Origin: an uncultured Eubacteriales bacterium
GTDB taxonomy: Bacteria > Bacillota > Clostridia > Christensenellales > CAG-314
DNA length: 58,164 bases
Assembly: GCA_949289125.1 (NCBI GenBank)
Contig: CASEME010000022.1
Location: forward strand, 1 to 58,164
Reading direction: 5' to 3'
Shown: positions 33,779-42,785 of the stretch, one piece after another
How the letters are laid out: the number at the start of each line of letters is the position of its first letter
Position numbering within the stretch: position 1 is the stretch's first letter
Program-made: the position numbers and the translations under genes
The notes under the pieces: model-generated
What the model saw: the letters and a program-made list of their open reading frames with translations, nothing else
The model's database searches: none
What the model was told of the DNA's origin: nothing

Positions 33779-35332
33779 ATGAGTGAAAATAATAGCAATA
33801 CCACTACCATAAAAATTAAAAACGATTTGACACAAGGCAGCACAATGAAGAAAATACTTTTTTTCACATTGCCAATTTTGATAGGTAGTATATTTCAACA
33901 ACTTTACAGCGTTGTTGACTCAATAATTGTTGGTCGTACGCTTGGCAAAGATCCTTTTACGGCAGTTGGTACGACCGGTTCATTGTCCTTTCTTATACTC
34001 GGTTTTGCGCAGGGCATTACCGCAGGCTTTGCCGTGCTTATGAGCCAATATTTTGGCGCAAAGGATATCAAAAATATGAAGCGCAGTATGGGCACTTCGT
34101 ATATTTTGTCGGCTGTTGTAAGTGTTGTACTTACAATTATTGCCGTTGCCTGCTGCAAGCCACTGCTTGCAATGATGGACACTCTGCCCGAATACTTTGA
34201 TTATGCCTACTCGTATATATCCACCATTTTATGGGGATTGTCTGCATCGGTATTTTACAACCTCGTATCGTATATGCTAAGAGCTTTGGGAGATTCGCGT
34301 ACACCGCTGTATTTTCTCATTGTTGCGTCCATACTCAATATCGGGTTGGATTTCCTGTTTATACTCGTATTCAAAATGGGAGTTGCAGGCGCAGGCTGGG
34401 CAACGGTATTCAGTCAGGTACTGAGCGGTATTGCGTGCCTGCTGTATATGCTCAAAAAGTATCCTCAAATAAGATTGTCCAAAGACGATTTCAAAACAAG
34501 CTGGAAAATGTGTTGGAAACACTTGCGCATAGCTTTTCCTATGGGCTTTCAGTTTTCAATAATTGCAATAGGCATCATGATTCAGCAGACTGCAATTAAC
34601 GGGCTGCAAGATACTGCTGTCAACACCGCCTACAATGCCGCGTCCAAAATAGACAACTTTGCCACACTGTCACTTACTTCTCTTGGTGCGGCAATGGCTA
34701 CATTTTGCGGACAAAACTACGGCGCAGGTAAATATCAAAGACTGCGCGAAGGCGTAAGAAAAGCAATGTTGCTGTGCGTTGGCATAGTAATTGTAACAGG
34801 CGCTATGGTTTGGATATTCGGCAAACAGATGACTTATTTCTTTGTATCCGACGCTACACCGACAGAAGTAGACTTGTCCATCAAATATCAGCGCATACAG
34901 GCGTCACTGTATATTTTCCTTGCGTCGATATACGTATATCGCAACTCATTACAAGGTATGGGACGAAGTAATATTACCGTCGTTGCCGGAGTGTTGGAAC
35001 TTGTTATGCGCAGTGTTGCCGCCTTTGTGCTTGTAAGCTTTTTTGCCTTTGACGGCGTGTGCGTATCCAACCCTATTGCGTGGGTGGGCGCAAATATCAT
35101 ACTGTTGCCTGCATACTTTGTGGCGATAAGAAAGTTGATAAAAAAGCAAGTCAACGCACCTGCACAAGCAGACGAAACACAGCAAATTGAACAGGCAACA
35201 ACCGACCAAACAGTAACCGCAGAAGTACAAGCAGACCAACTGTCCACAACTGTAGCAGACCAAGAAAATGCCGCAGAAAGCCAACAAACGGCTGAAAACA
35301 CAAACACTGACTGTGCAACGGTGACCAAATAG
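33779..35332 (+). CDS. MATE family efflux transporter
   Basis: 517 residues. MATE proteins export cationic drugs or metabolites with Na+ or H+. The family start NDLTQGSTMKKILFFTLPILIGSIFQQLY is followed by VDSIIVGRTLG and the repeat in the second half (FPMGFQFSIIAIGIMIQQ ... GAAMATFCGQNYGAG), giving 12 membrane segments. The start ATG lies after the promoter and includes the conserved DLTQGS; an upstream frame of 58 codons crosses the promoter and was dropped. The last 65 residues are a disordered tail rich in Thr, Gln, Asp and Ala. Confidence 0.9.
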   Translation: MSENNSNTTTIKIKNDLTQGSTMKKILFFTLPILIGSIFQQLYSVVDSIIVGRTLGKDPFTAVGTTGSLSFLILGFAQGITAGFAVLMSQYFGAKDIKNMKRSMGTSYILSAVVSVVLTIIAVACCKPLLAMMDTLPEYFDYAYSYISTILWGLSASVFYNLVSYMLRALGDSRTPLYFLIVASILNIGLDFLFILVFKMGVAGAGWATVFSQVLSGIACLLYMLKKYPQIRLSKDDFKTSWKMCWKHLRIAFPMGFQFSIIAIGIMIQQTAINGLQDTAVNTAYNAASKIDNFATLSLTSLGAAMATFCGQNYGAGKYQRLREGVRKAMLLCVGIVIVTGAMVWIFGKQMTYFFVSDATPTEVDLSIKYQRIQASLYIFLASIYVYRNSLQGMGRSNITVVAGVLELVMRSVAAFVLVSFFAFDGVCVSNPIAWVGANIILLPAYFVAIRKLIKKQVNAPAQADETQQIEQATTDQTVTAEVQADQLSTTVADQENAAESQQTAENTNTDCATVTK

Positions 35333-35357
35333 GTAACAAAGCCGTTTGCAAATAAAC

Positions 35358-35798
35358 TTAAGCGTTATTTTTGAGGGACATAAAATACGGTCCTAAGCCA
35401 CAAGCTGTTTCGTGAGTTACTACGTATGTCCACTCAAAGTTGGCTCCGACAACATAAAATTCACTATTAGATATATCTGACATCTCTATATTGCGGGCGT
35501 TGTCCAAATTGTGAGGCAACGCCCGCAATTCGTCTTCTTCCCACCACAAGCTAATACACCTTGCACCTTTCTTGTCTACTGCGTCATATGCTTTTCGTGC
35601 GGCGTCTTTTTGCAAAAAACTGCTTTTATCAATCAACTCAAAGCTAAATACATGCCACACATATTGCCCACGAACACGCTGTTGGTAATGCTCTTCGGTA
35701 AGTTGATGTGCAAAAGTATTGAGCCACTTAGCAAAAAAATTGTGCTTTTTGTATTCTTTTACTTCTCGCATATATGATCTAAATTGAATGTCTTTCAT
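35358..35798 (-). CDS. DUF4275-like small protein
   Basis: 146 residues, soluble. The central VWHVFSFELID and the C-terminal FEWTYVVTHETACGLGPYF fit my memory of DUF4275 proteins (WHIFS and WTYVHTHE segments). No function is known for that family. The chosen ATG (17 codons inside the longest frame) has no SD; the best promoter places the transcription start at the ATG. Convergent with the MATE gene. Confidence 0.62.
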   Translation of the reverse strand: MKDIQFRSYMREVKEYKKHNFFAKWLNTFAHQLTEEHYQQRVRGQYVWHVFSFELIDKSSFLQKDAARKAYDAVDKKGARCISLWWEEDELRALPHNLDNARNIEMSDISNSEFYVVGANFEWTYVVTHETACGLGPYFMSLKNNA

Positions 35799-35805
35799 AT
35801 TAAAA

Positions 35806-35834
35806 ATATAACATAACGGATAAAACACTGTCAA
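35806..35834 (-). promoter_or_regulatory. Promoter of the DUF4275-like gene
   Basis: Minus-strand TTGACA (35834-35829) and TTATAT (35811-35806), spacer 17. The predicted start (35799-35800) is one or two bases before the ATG. Confidence 0.55.
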
Positions 35835-35921
35835 TATCGTAAATATCAAAACATTGCCTTATTTGCATACGTAATATACCAACAAAAGTGACGAAAATAA
35901 AGGCTATACGAACAACAAACA

Positions 35922-35947
35922 AGCGACCAACTTTAATGTTAGTCGCT
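35922..35947 (-). terminator. Terminator of the exonuclease-hexokinase-radical SAM operon
   Basis: AGCGACTAAC and GTTGGTCGCT pair over 10 bp on the minus strand (one U-G pair that is a mismatch on plus) with a six-base loop, followed by TGTTTGTTG. It lies 21 bases past the stop of the last gene. Confidence 0.7.
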
Positions 35948-35968
35948 ATTGTACACGCCAAAAATGCA

Positions 35969-36622
35969 CTATATCAATGTACCTTGCAAAGGCGAACTGA
36001 TAGAATCGAGATAACTATCTGCATCCACACCTGTTACGTATGCCGTATGTTTGACGATATTATAGTCGCTATCTACATTGTACTGTGAGCGCAACGCACG
36101 CACAAATAAATCACTTTTGAGATTGCTATTGCCACACGCCAATGTAAAATTGACAGTATCGCAATCTACTACCTCTATGTTCAATATTTTGTCGTGCACA
36201 TCCTTTTGTTGGTCGCCGCTTTTGGAAGGTACGGTCATAACAAAACTATTTTTTATACTGTCGTAAGGCAAGTCGCCCAACTGCTTGCAACTAACAGTGT
36301 ATTGTGCACTGTCTATAGCAGAAGCTATGTTGAAGTTTTGTTCTACGTCCCACCATCTTACAAATGTGATGCCCAACGGACTTGCACTGTTGAGCAGATT
36401 GAGCGAATTGTAATCGTTGGATTGCAACGCTACATATTCGCACATGCTCTCCACTCCCAAGCTGAGTGCAGGAGAAAACAACAACTCCATGTGAGGATTG
36501 AAACCTTTGGAATACTGCACTTGACACTTAGCACGTCTCAATATACGCGTCATCGTCCGCAATGTATCCACATGTCCTGCCAAACTTGCAGGATATTTCT
36601 TTTGGTATTTGAGTATTATCAT
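35969..36622 (-). CDS. Radical SAM-associated DUF2344 protein (TIGR03936 type)
   Basis: 217 residues. The start KYQKKYPASLAGHVDTLRTMTRILRRA and the SKGFNPHMELLFSPALSLGVES segment are the family signature. Such proteins are found next to, or fused with, the B12-binding radical SAM protein encoded just upstream (25-base gap), and the pair is usually inherited together. The biochemical role is not settled in the family. No clear ribosome site is seen, so coupling to the upstream gene is likely. Confidence 0.87.
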   Translation of the reverse strand: MIILKYQKKYPASLAGHVDTLRTMTRILRRAKCQVQYSKGFNPHMELLFSPALSLGVESMCEYVALQSNDYNSLNLLNSASPLGITFVRWWDVEQNFNIASAIDSAQYTVSCKQLGDLPYDSIKNSFVMTVPSKSGDQQKDVHDKILNIEVVDCDTVNFTLACGNSNLKSDLFVRALRSQYNVDSDYNIVKHTAYVTGVDADSYLDSISSPLQGTLI

Positions 36623-36647
36623 AATATTATGTCAGACAAAGTATTCT

Positions 36648-38465
36648 CTATTTTGTATTGTTGTTTACAATATTGCCGTTGCCACGCACGTCTTTGCAAA
36701 ATCCTTTGCGCTTAAGACCACACGCATTGCACTGCTGATTGCAAGTAGGTGACGTCTTGGCATTGTATGCTTTTTGTCTTTCGCGCGCAAAAAAACTTTT
36801 GGTAACGCCAATATCTACATTGTCCCACGGAAGAACGCTATCAATATCTTTTGCGCCTACAATTTCTTCTATATTGACGTTATAACGTTCAAATGCTTTG
36901 CGGTAATGCTCCCATTGGAAAAACTCAGACCACGCATCAAAACGTGCACCATCTTTGTACGCATACAACAGACTGTCGGCAATACTTCTGCCCCCTCGCG
37001 CAAGTATGGCTTCGAGCAGCGACGTGTCGTAATCGGTATAGGCAAAATCCACACCTTCTGCACGCAGTCGCTCGGACAAATACTTTTGTTTGGTTTCTAT
37101 ATCTGCTCTTGAAGCAAAACCTTCCCATTGGAAGGGCGTAAAAGGCTTGGGTATAAACGTACCGCAAGACACACTGATACGTAGCCCTTTAGATGACTGT
37201 CTGTATTGACGATACAATGCTTTGATACGCACAGCAATGTCCACTATACCGTCTATATCTGTCAAAGTTTCGGTAGGCAAACCTATCATAAAATACAATT
37301 TTACCGAGGAGTAGCCCTGCTGAAAAGCTTCTGCAATAGTACCAAATATGTTGTCATCAGTGATGTTTTTGTTGATAACGTCACGCAAACGCTGTGTGCC
37401 TGCTTCGGGCGCAAAGGTAAGACTACTTTTGCGATTGCCCATTGCAAACTCGCCCTTGAAGCTATCCAATCTCAAACTTGGCAGATTGAGTTTGATATTG
37501 TTGTCTTTGGCATAAGGGAGCAACTTGTCCAACAACTGCCTTAATTGGCTGTAATCGCTTGTAGAAAGACTATTGAGCGACAGTTCGTCATAACCGGTAT
37601 TTTCCAACAGTCGGGTACAAAGGTCAAAAGCATTGTCCGACGTGCGCTCTCGTACCGGTCGGTAGATAAACCCTGCCTGACAAAACCTACAACCGTTGGC
37701 GCACCCTCTGAATAGCTCTATCACTGCTCTGTCATGCACCAATTCACTGTTGGGCACAAGCTGACAGTCGGGGGTAAATACGGTGTTCATATCTTTTTCG
37801 ATATTGCGCACAACCTTTTTTCCATTGATAGCTACAGGTCTGTCCGGCTCGTAGGTAATTTCAGTAAGGTTAGGCACATATATGCAGTCGTATTTTTTGT
37901 TGACGTGCTGCAAAAACTGCGCTTTGCTCACTTTGCCTTTCATTGACTTATAATCGGCAATTATTTGAGGCCAAGGAGTTTCGCCCTCTCCTACAAAAAT
38001 AAAGTCCAAATATTTGTATAGTGGTTCGAGGTTGACAGCACAAGGTCCGCCTGCTACCACAAAGGGAAACTCTTCTCCACGCTTTGCAGTCTCAAAGGGT
38101 ATGCCTGCTAACTCCAACATGTAAAAAAAGTTGGAATAGCATAGCTCAAACTGCATAGAAAAACCCACAAAGTCAAAATGCTTTAGCGGCGTTTGCGTCT
38201 CAAGTGAGCTGAGCAGCATATTGTTGGACTGCAAATAATTGGCATAATCCTGCCAAGGCGCAAAACAGCGCTCACACACCACTCCGTCCAACGAGTTGAA
38301 AAGATAACACAGTATGCGTACTCCCAAATTGGACATACCTACATCGTAGCTATCTGATACGCACATGCAAAAGCGTACGCTACAAGGTTTGTCCATATCG
38401 GGCAATCCGTATTCTCCACCGCTGTATTGAAATGGTTTTTGAACGCTGTCAGTTAGTTTTGTCAC
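36648..38465 (-). CDS. B12-binding-domain radical SAM protein (TIGR03960 type)
   Basis: 605 residues. An N-terminal cobalamin-binding-like domain (about 30-170) is followed by the radical SAM core with CANGCRFC (Cys 255, 259, 262) that holds the 4Fe-4S cluster. A Cys-rich tail (CNQQCNACG ... GFC) ends the protein. The family's substrate is unknown. Translation starts at GTG, with AGAGG upstream. It follows the hexokinase gene by 23 bases, inside a four-gene operon. Confidence 0.9.
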   Translation of the reverse strand: MTKLTDSVQKPFQYSGGEYGLPDMDKPCSVRFCMCVSDSYDVGMSNLGVRILCYLFNSLDGVVCERCFAPWQDYANYLQSNNMLLSSLETQTPLKHFDFVGFSMQFELCYSNFFYMLELAGIPFETAKRGEEFPFVVAGGPCAVNLEPLYKYLDFIFVGEGETPWPQIIADYKSMKGKVSKAQFLQHVNKKYDCIYVPNLTEITYEPDRPVAINGKKVVRNIEKDMNTVFTPDCQLVPNSELVHDRAVIELFRGCANGCRFCQAGFIYRPVRERTSDNAFDLCTRLLENTGYDELSLNSLSTSDYSQLRQLLDKLLPYAKDNNIKLNLPSLRLDSFKGEFAMGNRKSSLTFAPEAGTQRLRDVINKNITDDNIFGTIAEAFQQGYSSVKLYFMIGLPTETLTDIDGIVDIAVRIKALYRQYRQSSKGLRISVSCGTFIPKPFTPFQWEGFASRADIETKQKYLSERLRAEGVDFAYTDYDTSLLEAILARGGRSIADSLLYAYKDGARFDAWSEFFQWEHYRKAFERYNVNIEEIVGAKDIDSVLPWDNVDIGVTKSFFARERQKAYNAKTSPTCNQQCNACGLKRKGFCKDVRGNGNIVNNNTK

Positions 38466-38488
38466 AATAACCTCTTAATTACTTATTG

Positions 38489-39748
38489 TTAGTTGCGTGC
38501 CATTGTTGCCATAAGCGTGCCTACAAGGTTGAGCTCGTCGCCTCCCACAATCTCGTAGCTTATCTTATGCGGAGCAAGTATTGTGTTGAGGTATTTTTCA
38601 AAGTTGGCTCTGTAACCTGTAAGTTTGTGGAAAGTTGTACCTTCGGCAACTATAGCAACGGGTGCTCCATTGGGCTGTCCCTTGTATGTAGCCACTGCAC
38701 CGTTGAAGATTGCGCTCATACGAGCCGCACGGTCTACAAGCTCACGACAAAGCTCTTTTGCCTCAGTTCTGTCGCTGTCCGTATCAAAGAAGCTATAAAT
38801 CAACTTCTCCTGTCCGTCCAAAAATTCAGACACGTCTTTGAGCGTAAATGGCTGTATATCTGCCTTGCCTGCAAAGTTGTTCTCTTCTTTGTAAGTTTGC
38901 AAAGCTACAAGCATAATCTCCGCAAGATATTTGCCACTTGTCATCTTTTCAAACAACTGACTGCCTGGGTTTGCTGTATTGTTGACTACAACTTGGTCAA
39001 AGTCGCCCAAACGGAACTTGTTGAAGTTGCCTGCCTCAATGTTGATAATCATCTTGTCATCGTCCGGCTTTTGCTCCAACTTGGATATTGCCGCAGTATC
39101 TTCAATATAGCAAATATTGAGACCTGTACCGTATATGTAACCTATATAGGTGCAAAATTGTTTGTCTATATTGTTGGCTTGTCCGCCAAGCAATGTTGCA
39201 ACAGTATCATTGAGTATAACTATGTTGCGCTGTTTTTTGTCCAATTTGGCTATAGCGTCCAAAGTGCAACGTCCCACTTTGCTACCTACTACTTCGGGAG
39301 CGTCTACTTCCTTGGAAAAAGGCGCGACAATGCCGTCTATATCTTTGTCCATCTTTACATTGTACGAAAAACAAAAGCCCACATCACCGCACTTGTCGAG
39401 CAATGGCTTTACGTTGTTGGCAATGGCATCATAAAACTGCTCTTTGGTCAGTCTGCCGTTGGTTGCAGGCATAGAAGTACGAATAACGTCTTCTATCACT
39501 ACGCTACCGTTGTAATCAAAATATCCAACCGCTGCACGGAAGTTGGTACCGCCTGCATCGATAAGCAATCTGCGACTGTTGCGCACTACGTTGTTGATGT
39601 GTCCTATGTACGTAGGTATCATAGGCAGACATCCTTTGCCTTCAAGTCCTTGCTGCATTTCTTCCAGCACTTCTTTCACCTTTTTGCCGATGTCAATTTC
39701 TGCTGACGACTGATGATGCTTTTGCAAAAACTTTTCTACTTTACTCAT
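38489..39748 (-). CDS. Eukaryotic-type hexokinase
   Basis: 419 residues, about the size of a single yeast hexokinase. Visible hallmarks are MIPTYIG (43-49), the phosphate-1 loop LLIDAGGTNFR (61-71), a CFSYNV segment, ILNDTVATLLGG (phosphate 2), and TSGKYLAEIML followed by the later adenosine-site VAEGTTFH. This is the Hexokinase_1/2 family rather than the ROK or bacterial glucokinase families. It phosphorylates hexoses with ATP at the start of glycolysis. The expected FP.QT sugar-specificity segment is altered, so glucose may not be the substrate. GGGGG lies seven bases upstream of this ATG, which overlaps the exonuclease stop (ATGA). Confidence 0.88.
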   Translation of the reverse strand: MSKVEKFLQKHHQSSAEIDIGKKVKEVLEEMQQGLEGKGCLPMIPTYIGHINNVVRNSRRLLIDAGGTNFRAAVGYFDYNGSVVIEDVIRTSMPATNGRLTKEQFYDAIANNVKPLLDKCGDVGFCFSYNVKMDKDIDGIVAPFSKEVDAPEVVGSKVGRCTLDAIAKLDKKQRNIVILNDTVATLLGGQANNIDKQFCTYIGYIYGTGLNICYIEDTAAISKLEQKPDDDKMIINIEAGNFNKFRLGDFDQVVVNNTANPGSQLFEKMTSGKYLAEIMLVALQTYKEENNFAGKADIQPFTLKDVSEFLDGQEKLIYSFFDTDSDRTEAKELCRELVDRAARMSAIFNGAVATYKGQPNGAPVAIVAEGTTFHKLTGYRANFEKYLNTILAPHKISYEIVGGDELNLVGTLMATMARN

Positions 39749-40701
39749 TGTTGTTCCCCCGATAATGCTAATAATTGTTTGAGAGTATATTGTTCGCACA
39801 AGCCCTGTGCGTAAAGTTCATTTACTCGACGCATACGCATCAAATCCTGCGGCGTCTGCTCTTCTGCCACCACATAGATATTGCAGTTGCGCAGTTTGGT
39901 AGTATATTTACCTCCCTGCGATACAATGGTTGATATTATCTGTTTTGCCACACTATCATCTGTAAGCTCAAGCGAACGGTCTACCGCAACCGTTTTGCCT
40001 TTGAGCTTGTTGCCCACAACTTTTATTTTTGATGCGTACTCTTTGAGACGAGCAAGCGTTTTTTGCGTCAGTTTTTTATCCACCCCGTCCTGCCCTGCAA
40101 GCGAAACAGGACGTACAATTTCGAAGTTTTTGTTGCTACCTATACGCACCTTGTATTTATTAAGCAACTGTTCAAGCGTAAGGCCGCTACTTTCAACAAC
40201 ATACTTTAATGTCATAAACGACATCCATGCGTCGTCTTCACTGTTGTGCTGATTATAATCAAGTCCAAGCTCGGTAGCTATTTTGTTGAGTGCCTTTACT
40301 TCTTTTTCGCCTTTGTAAAGTTTGTACAAAAGTTGCGAACACACAAAGTTAAAATCGATAGAGGGCAGTTTGTATTTTGCACAAGCCGCATTGAGCATAC
40401 GCACATCGCTATCAACGGCATGTCCCAACACAATTACGTCAGGACGAGTAAGAATACTGCTTATCTTGCCGTATATCTCACCAAAGTCGGGCGACTGCTC
40501 CAACAGTTGTTTGTCAAGGTGCAAGTCTATACCCACATTTTTTCGAGTGCCGTTAAGATTGTACTTTGTCTTGGGATTGATCCATATATTTTCCCTGCGG
40601 ACAACGTTAAAATTTTCGTCCGCTTCCACCACACCGATACTGCATATACTGTACAGCTTGTATCCGTTTGCAGCCTCGATGTCAAACGCTAAAAAATTCA
40701 T
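39745..40701 (-). CDS. DEDDh 3'-5' exonuclease with a C-terminal BRCT-like region
   Basis: 318 residues. DnaQ-type motifs: Exo I D7-I-E9, Exo II H94 with D97/D99, Exo III H152 with D156/D157. Residues 225-300 (KLKGKTVAVDRSLELT ... GGKYTTKLRNCNIYVVA) have the outline of a BRCT domain, as in several Firmicutes exonucleases of this layout. Likely roles are DNA repair or proofreading-type trimming. It opens the operon with the hexokinase and radical SAM genes; a modest TTGCGC/TATAAA promoter lies upstream. Confidence 0.85.
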   Translation of the reverse strand: MNFLAFDIEAANGYKLYSICSIGVVEADENFNVVRRENIWINPKTKYNLNGTRKNVGIDLHLDKQLLEQSPDFGEIYGKISSILTRPDVIVLGHAVDSDVRMLNAACAKYKLPSIDFNFVCSQLLYKLYKGEKEVKALNKIATELGLDYNQHNSEDDAWMSFMTLKYVVESSGLTLEQLLNKYKVRIGSNKNFEIVRPVSLAGQDGVDKKLTQKTLARLKEYASKIKVVGNKLKGKTVAVDRSLELTDDSVAKQIISTIVSQGGKYTTKLRNCNIYVVAEEQTPQDLMRMRRVNELYAQGLCEQYTLKQLLALSGEQQ

Positions 40702-40835
40702 ACTATTTGCTGTTCATACTCCAATATAACTTTACCAAATTTTATATTTTTTTGCAAGCCTTTAGCGCAAAAAGCAATGGCAAATATCGCAAAACGTCGC
40801 AACAAAGCATTGCCTTGTCACGACGTAAAATATAT

Positions 40836-42611
40836 TTACCTTTGCAACATATACAAGTGATTGTACAGTCCTGCATAAATGCCGTTTTGCTCCAACAACT
40901 GCTCATGCGTGCCTCTTTCTTCTATACCTTTGGAAGTAAGCACCAATATTTCGTCGGCGTTTTCGATAGTACTAAGACGATGCGCCACCACTATAGTTGT
41001 ACGTCCTTCGGACAGCTTTTCAAGTGACTGTTGTATCATAGCTTCGGTTACGTTGTCAAGTGCACTTGTAGCTTCGTCCAATATCAGTATAGGCGGATTT
41101 TTGAGAAAGACGCGCGCTATGGATATACGTTGTTTTTGTCCGCCCGAAAGTTTGACGCCGCGTTCTCCAACTTGCGTCTGGTAGCCGTCGGGCAAAGTCA
41201 TGATATAATCGTGTATATTTGCCTTCTTTGCAGCCTCTACTATCTCCTCGTCTGTTGCGTCAAAGTTGCCGTAAGCAATATTTTCTTTTACCGTTCCGCC
41301 AAACAAAAATACGTCTTGAGCCACTATGCCCACGTTGCGTCTGAGGCTATATCTCGATATATGCGTTGTGTCCATGCCGCCTATTGTTATACGTCCGTCC
41401 TGCACATCGTAAAAGCGCGGTATAAGATGACACAGCGTTGTTTTGCCACCGCCTGACGGACCTACCAAAGCTACTGTTTTACCTTGCGGTATTACAAAGT
41501 CAATATCTTTGAGTACCAATTCGTCCCCTTTTACATTGCTGTCGTAACGAAAACTTACGTGTTCGAAGTGTATATCTCCGTCCAATCTGTCAACGCCCAC
41601 AGCATCAGGACTGTCGCTCTCTGATGCAACGTGCATAATCTCCTGAAAACGCTTAAAGCCTGTCATACCGCCTTGTATGCTCTCAAAAATGGTAGTGAGC
41701 GTACGTATCGGGCTGATAATTGTGGATATGTACAAAATAAAGCCTGCGTAGTCGCCGCTTTCTATTTTGCCAAAATACAGCAAAAAGCCACCTTGTCCTG
41801 TCTCACTGAAGTACAACAACAAACCGCCAAATACCAACGCCACAAGGTACAACAAATCGGTAAAAAAGCCCATGCCCGAACCGAATATACCCATTGCTTT
41901 GTATGCACGCGTGCGAGCCGCAACAAACCTGCCGTTGGATGCGTCAAACTTGTTGAGCTCGTGTTCGGTAGCCGTATATGCACGTGATACTCTTATACCC
42001 GATATGGACGACTCCACTTCGGCATTTATCTCGCCCGTTTCTTTGCGCGTCTCGGTAAATGTGCGAGTAAGACGGCTACGTTGTTTTATCGCAAACCAAA
42101 ACATAAAAGGCAATATGATGAGAATAATAAAGCCAAGATATGGGTTGATGAGAAACACCATCACAAGCGAACCTATGAGCGTAAACGACGAAATGAGCAC
42201 TTCTTCCGGACCGTGATGCGCCAACTCCGCTACCTCAAACAGGTCGTTGATAATGCGGGACATTATTGTACCTGTTTTGTTTTCGTCAAAGTACGAAAAT
42301 GGAAGCCGTTGCACATGACGGAAAAAGTCACGCCGCATATCGGACTGTATACGCACCCCCATAACATGTCCCCAATACTGAATAAAGTAATTGAGCCCTG
42401 CTTTGAGTATGTATATGCCCAGCAATACCGCACTCCATATAGCAATAAGCCTCAAATTGTGCTGAGGTACATATTGATTGATAATATTTCGTGCGATTGT
42501 GGGATACAACAAATTGATACCTGCCACCAAAATGGAGCAAAACGTGTCCCAAAAGAACAGCGCTTTGTGTGGCTTGTAATAAGAAACAAATTTTTTCAAC
42601 ATACCTTTCAT
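40836..42611 (-). CDS. ABC exporter half-transporter (MsbA/LmrA type)
   Basis: 591 residues: a six-helix membrane domain (about 1-310) fused to an ATPase. Walker A GPSGGGKTT, signature LSGGQKQR, Walker B ILILDEATSALD and switch VVAHRLST are complete. A single gene implies a homodimer, exporting lipid, drug or peptide. An upstream frame of 39 codons crosses the promoter and was dropped. ATG 42611 has no SD; the ATG three codons in is also possible. Confidence 0.9.
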   Translation of the reverse strand: MKGMLKKFVSYYKPHKALFFWDTFCSILVAGINLLYPTIARNIINQYVPQHNLRLIAIWSAVLLGIYILKAGLNYFIQYWGHVMGVRIQSDMRRDFFRHVQRLPFSYFDENKTGTIMSRIINDLFEVAELAHHGPEEVLISSFTLIGSLVMVFLINPYLGFIILIILPFMFWFAIKQRSRLTRTFTETRKETGEINAEVESSISGIRVSRAYTATEHELNKFDASNGRFVAARTRAYKAMGIFGSGMGFFTDLLYLVALVFGGLLLYFSETGQGGFLLYFGKIESGDYAGFILYISTIISPIRTLTTIFESIQGGMTGFKRFQEIMHVASESDSPDAVGVDRLDGDIHFEHVSFRYDSNVKGDELVLKDIDFVIPQGKTVALVGPSGGGKTTLCHLIPRFYDVQDGRITIGGMDTTHISRYSLRRNVGIVAQDVFLFGGTVKENIAYGNFDATDEEIVEAAKKANIHDYIMTLPDGYQTQVGERGVKLSGGQKQRISIARVFLKNPPILILDEATSALDNVTEAMIQQSLEKLSEGRTTIVVAHRLSTIENADEILVLTSKGIEERGTHEQLLEQNGIYAGLYNHLYMLQR

Positions 42612-42620
42612 AGTGATATC

Positions 42621-42649
42621 AGCATAACACATAAGACTTGTGCCGTCAA
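42621..42649 (-). promoter_or_regulatory. Promoter of the ABC exporter
   Basis: Minus-strand TTGACG (42649-42644) and TATGCT (42626-42621), spacer 17. The predicted start is three to five bases before ATG 42611. Confidence 0.5.
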
Positions 42650-42716
42650 ATGTAAACAACGTTTGCACAACACCATTTTTTTGTAATTTTGCAAATATTT
42701 TTTGACGTCGACAGCA

Positions 42717-42745
42717 TTGACAAAACACATAGTTGTAACTATAAT
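42717..42745 (+). promoter_or_regulatory. Consensus sigma-A promoter of the DUF362 gene
   Basis: TTGACA (42717-42722) and TATAAT (42740-42745) with a 17-base spacer; both hexamers are consensus. Confidence 0.88.
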
Positions 42746-42765
42746 AAAACGGTACTGTAACTATA
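42734..42765 (+). repeat. Direct repeats over the DUF362 promoter
   Basis: TGTAACTATA occurs at 42734-42743, overlapping the -10 box, and at 42756-42765, just past the start point: 22 bases apart. This is where a repressor operator would sit. Confidence 0.45.
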
Positions 42766-42785
42766 TTATATTTACGGAGGAAACT

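Noticed and set aside
38486..39706. 406-codon plus-strand frame opposite the hexokinase gene
   Set aside because: The hexokinase motifs are unmistakable on the minus strand. The plus-strand frame is a codon-bias artefact.
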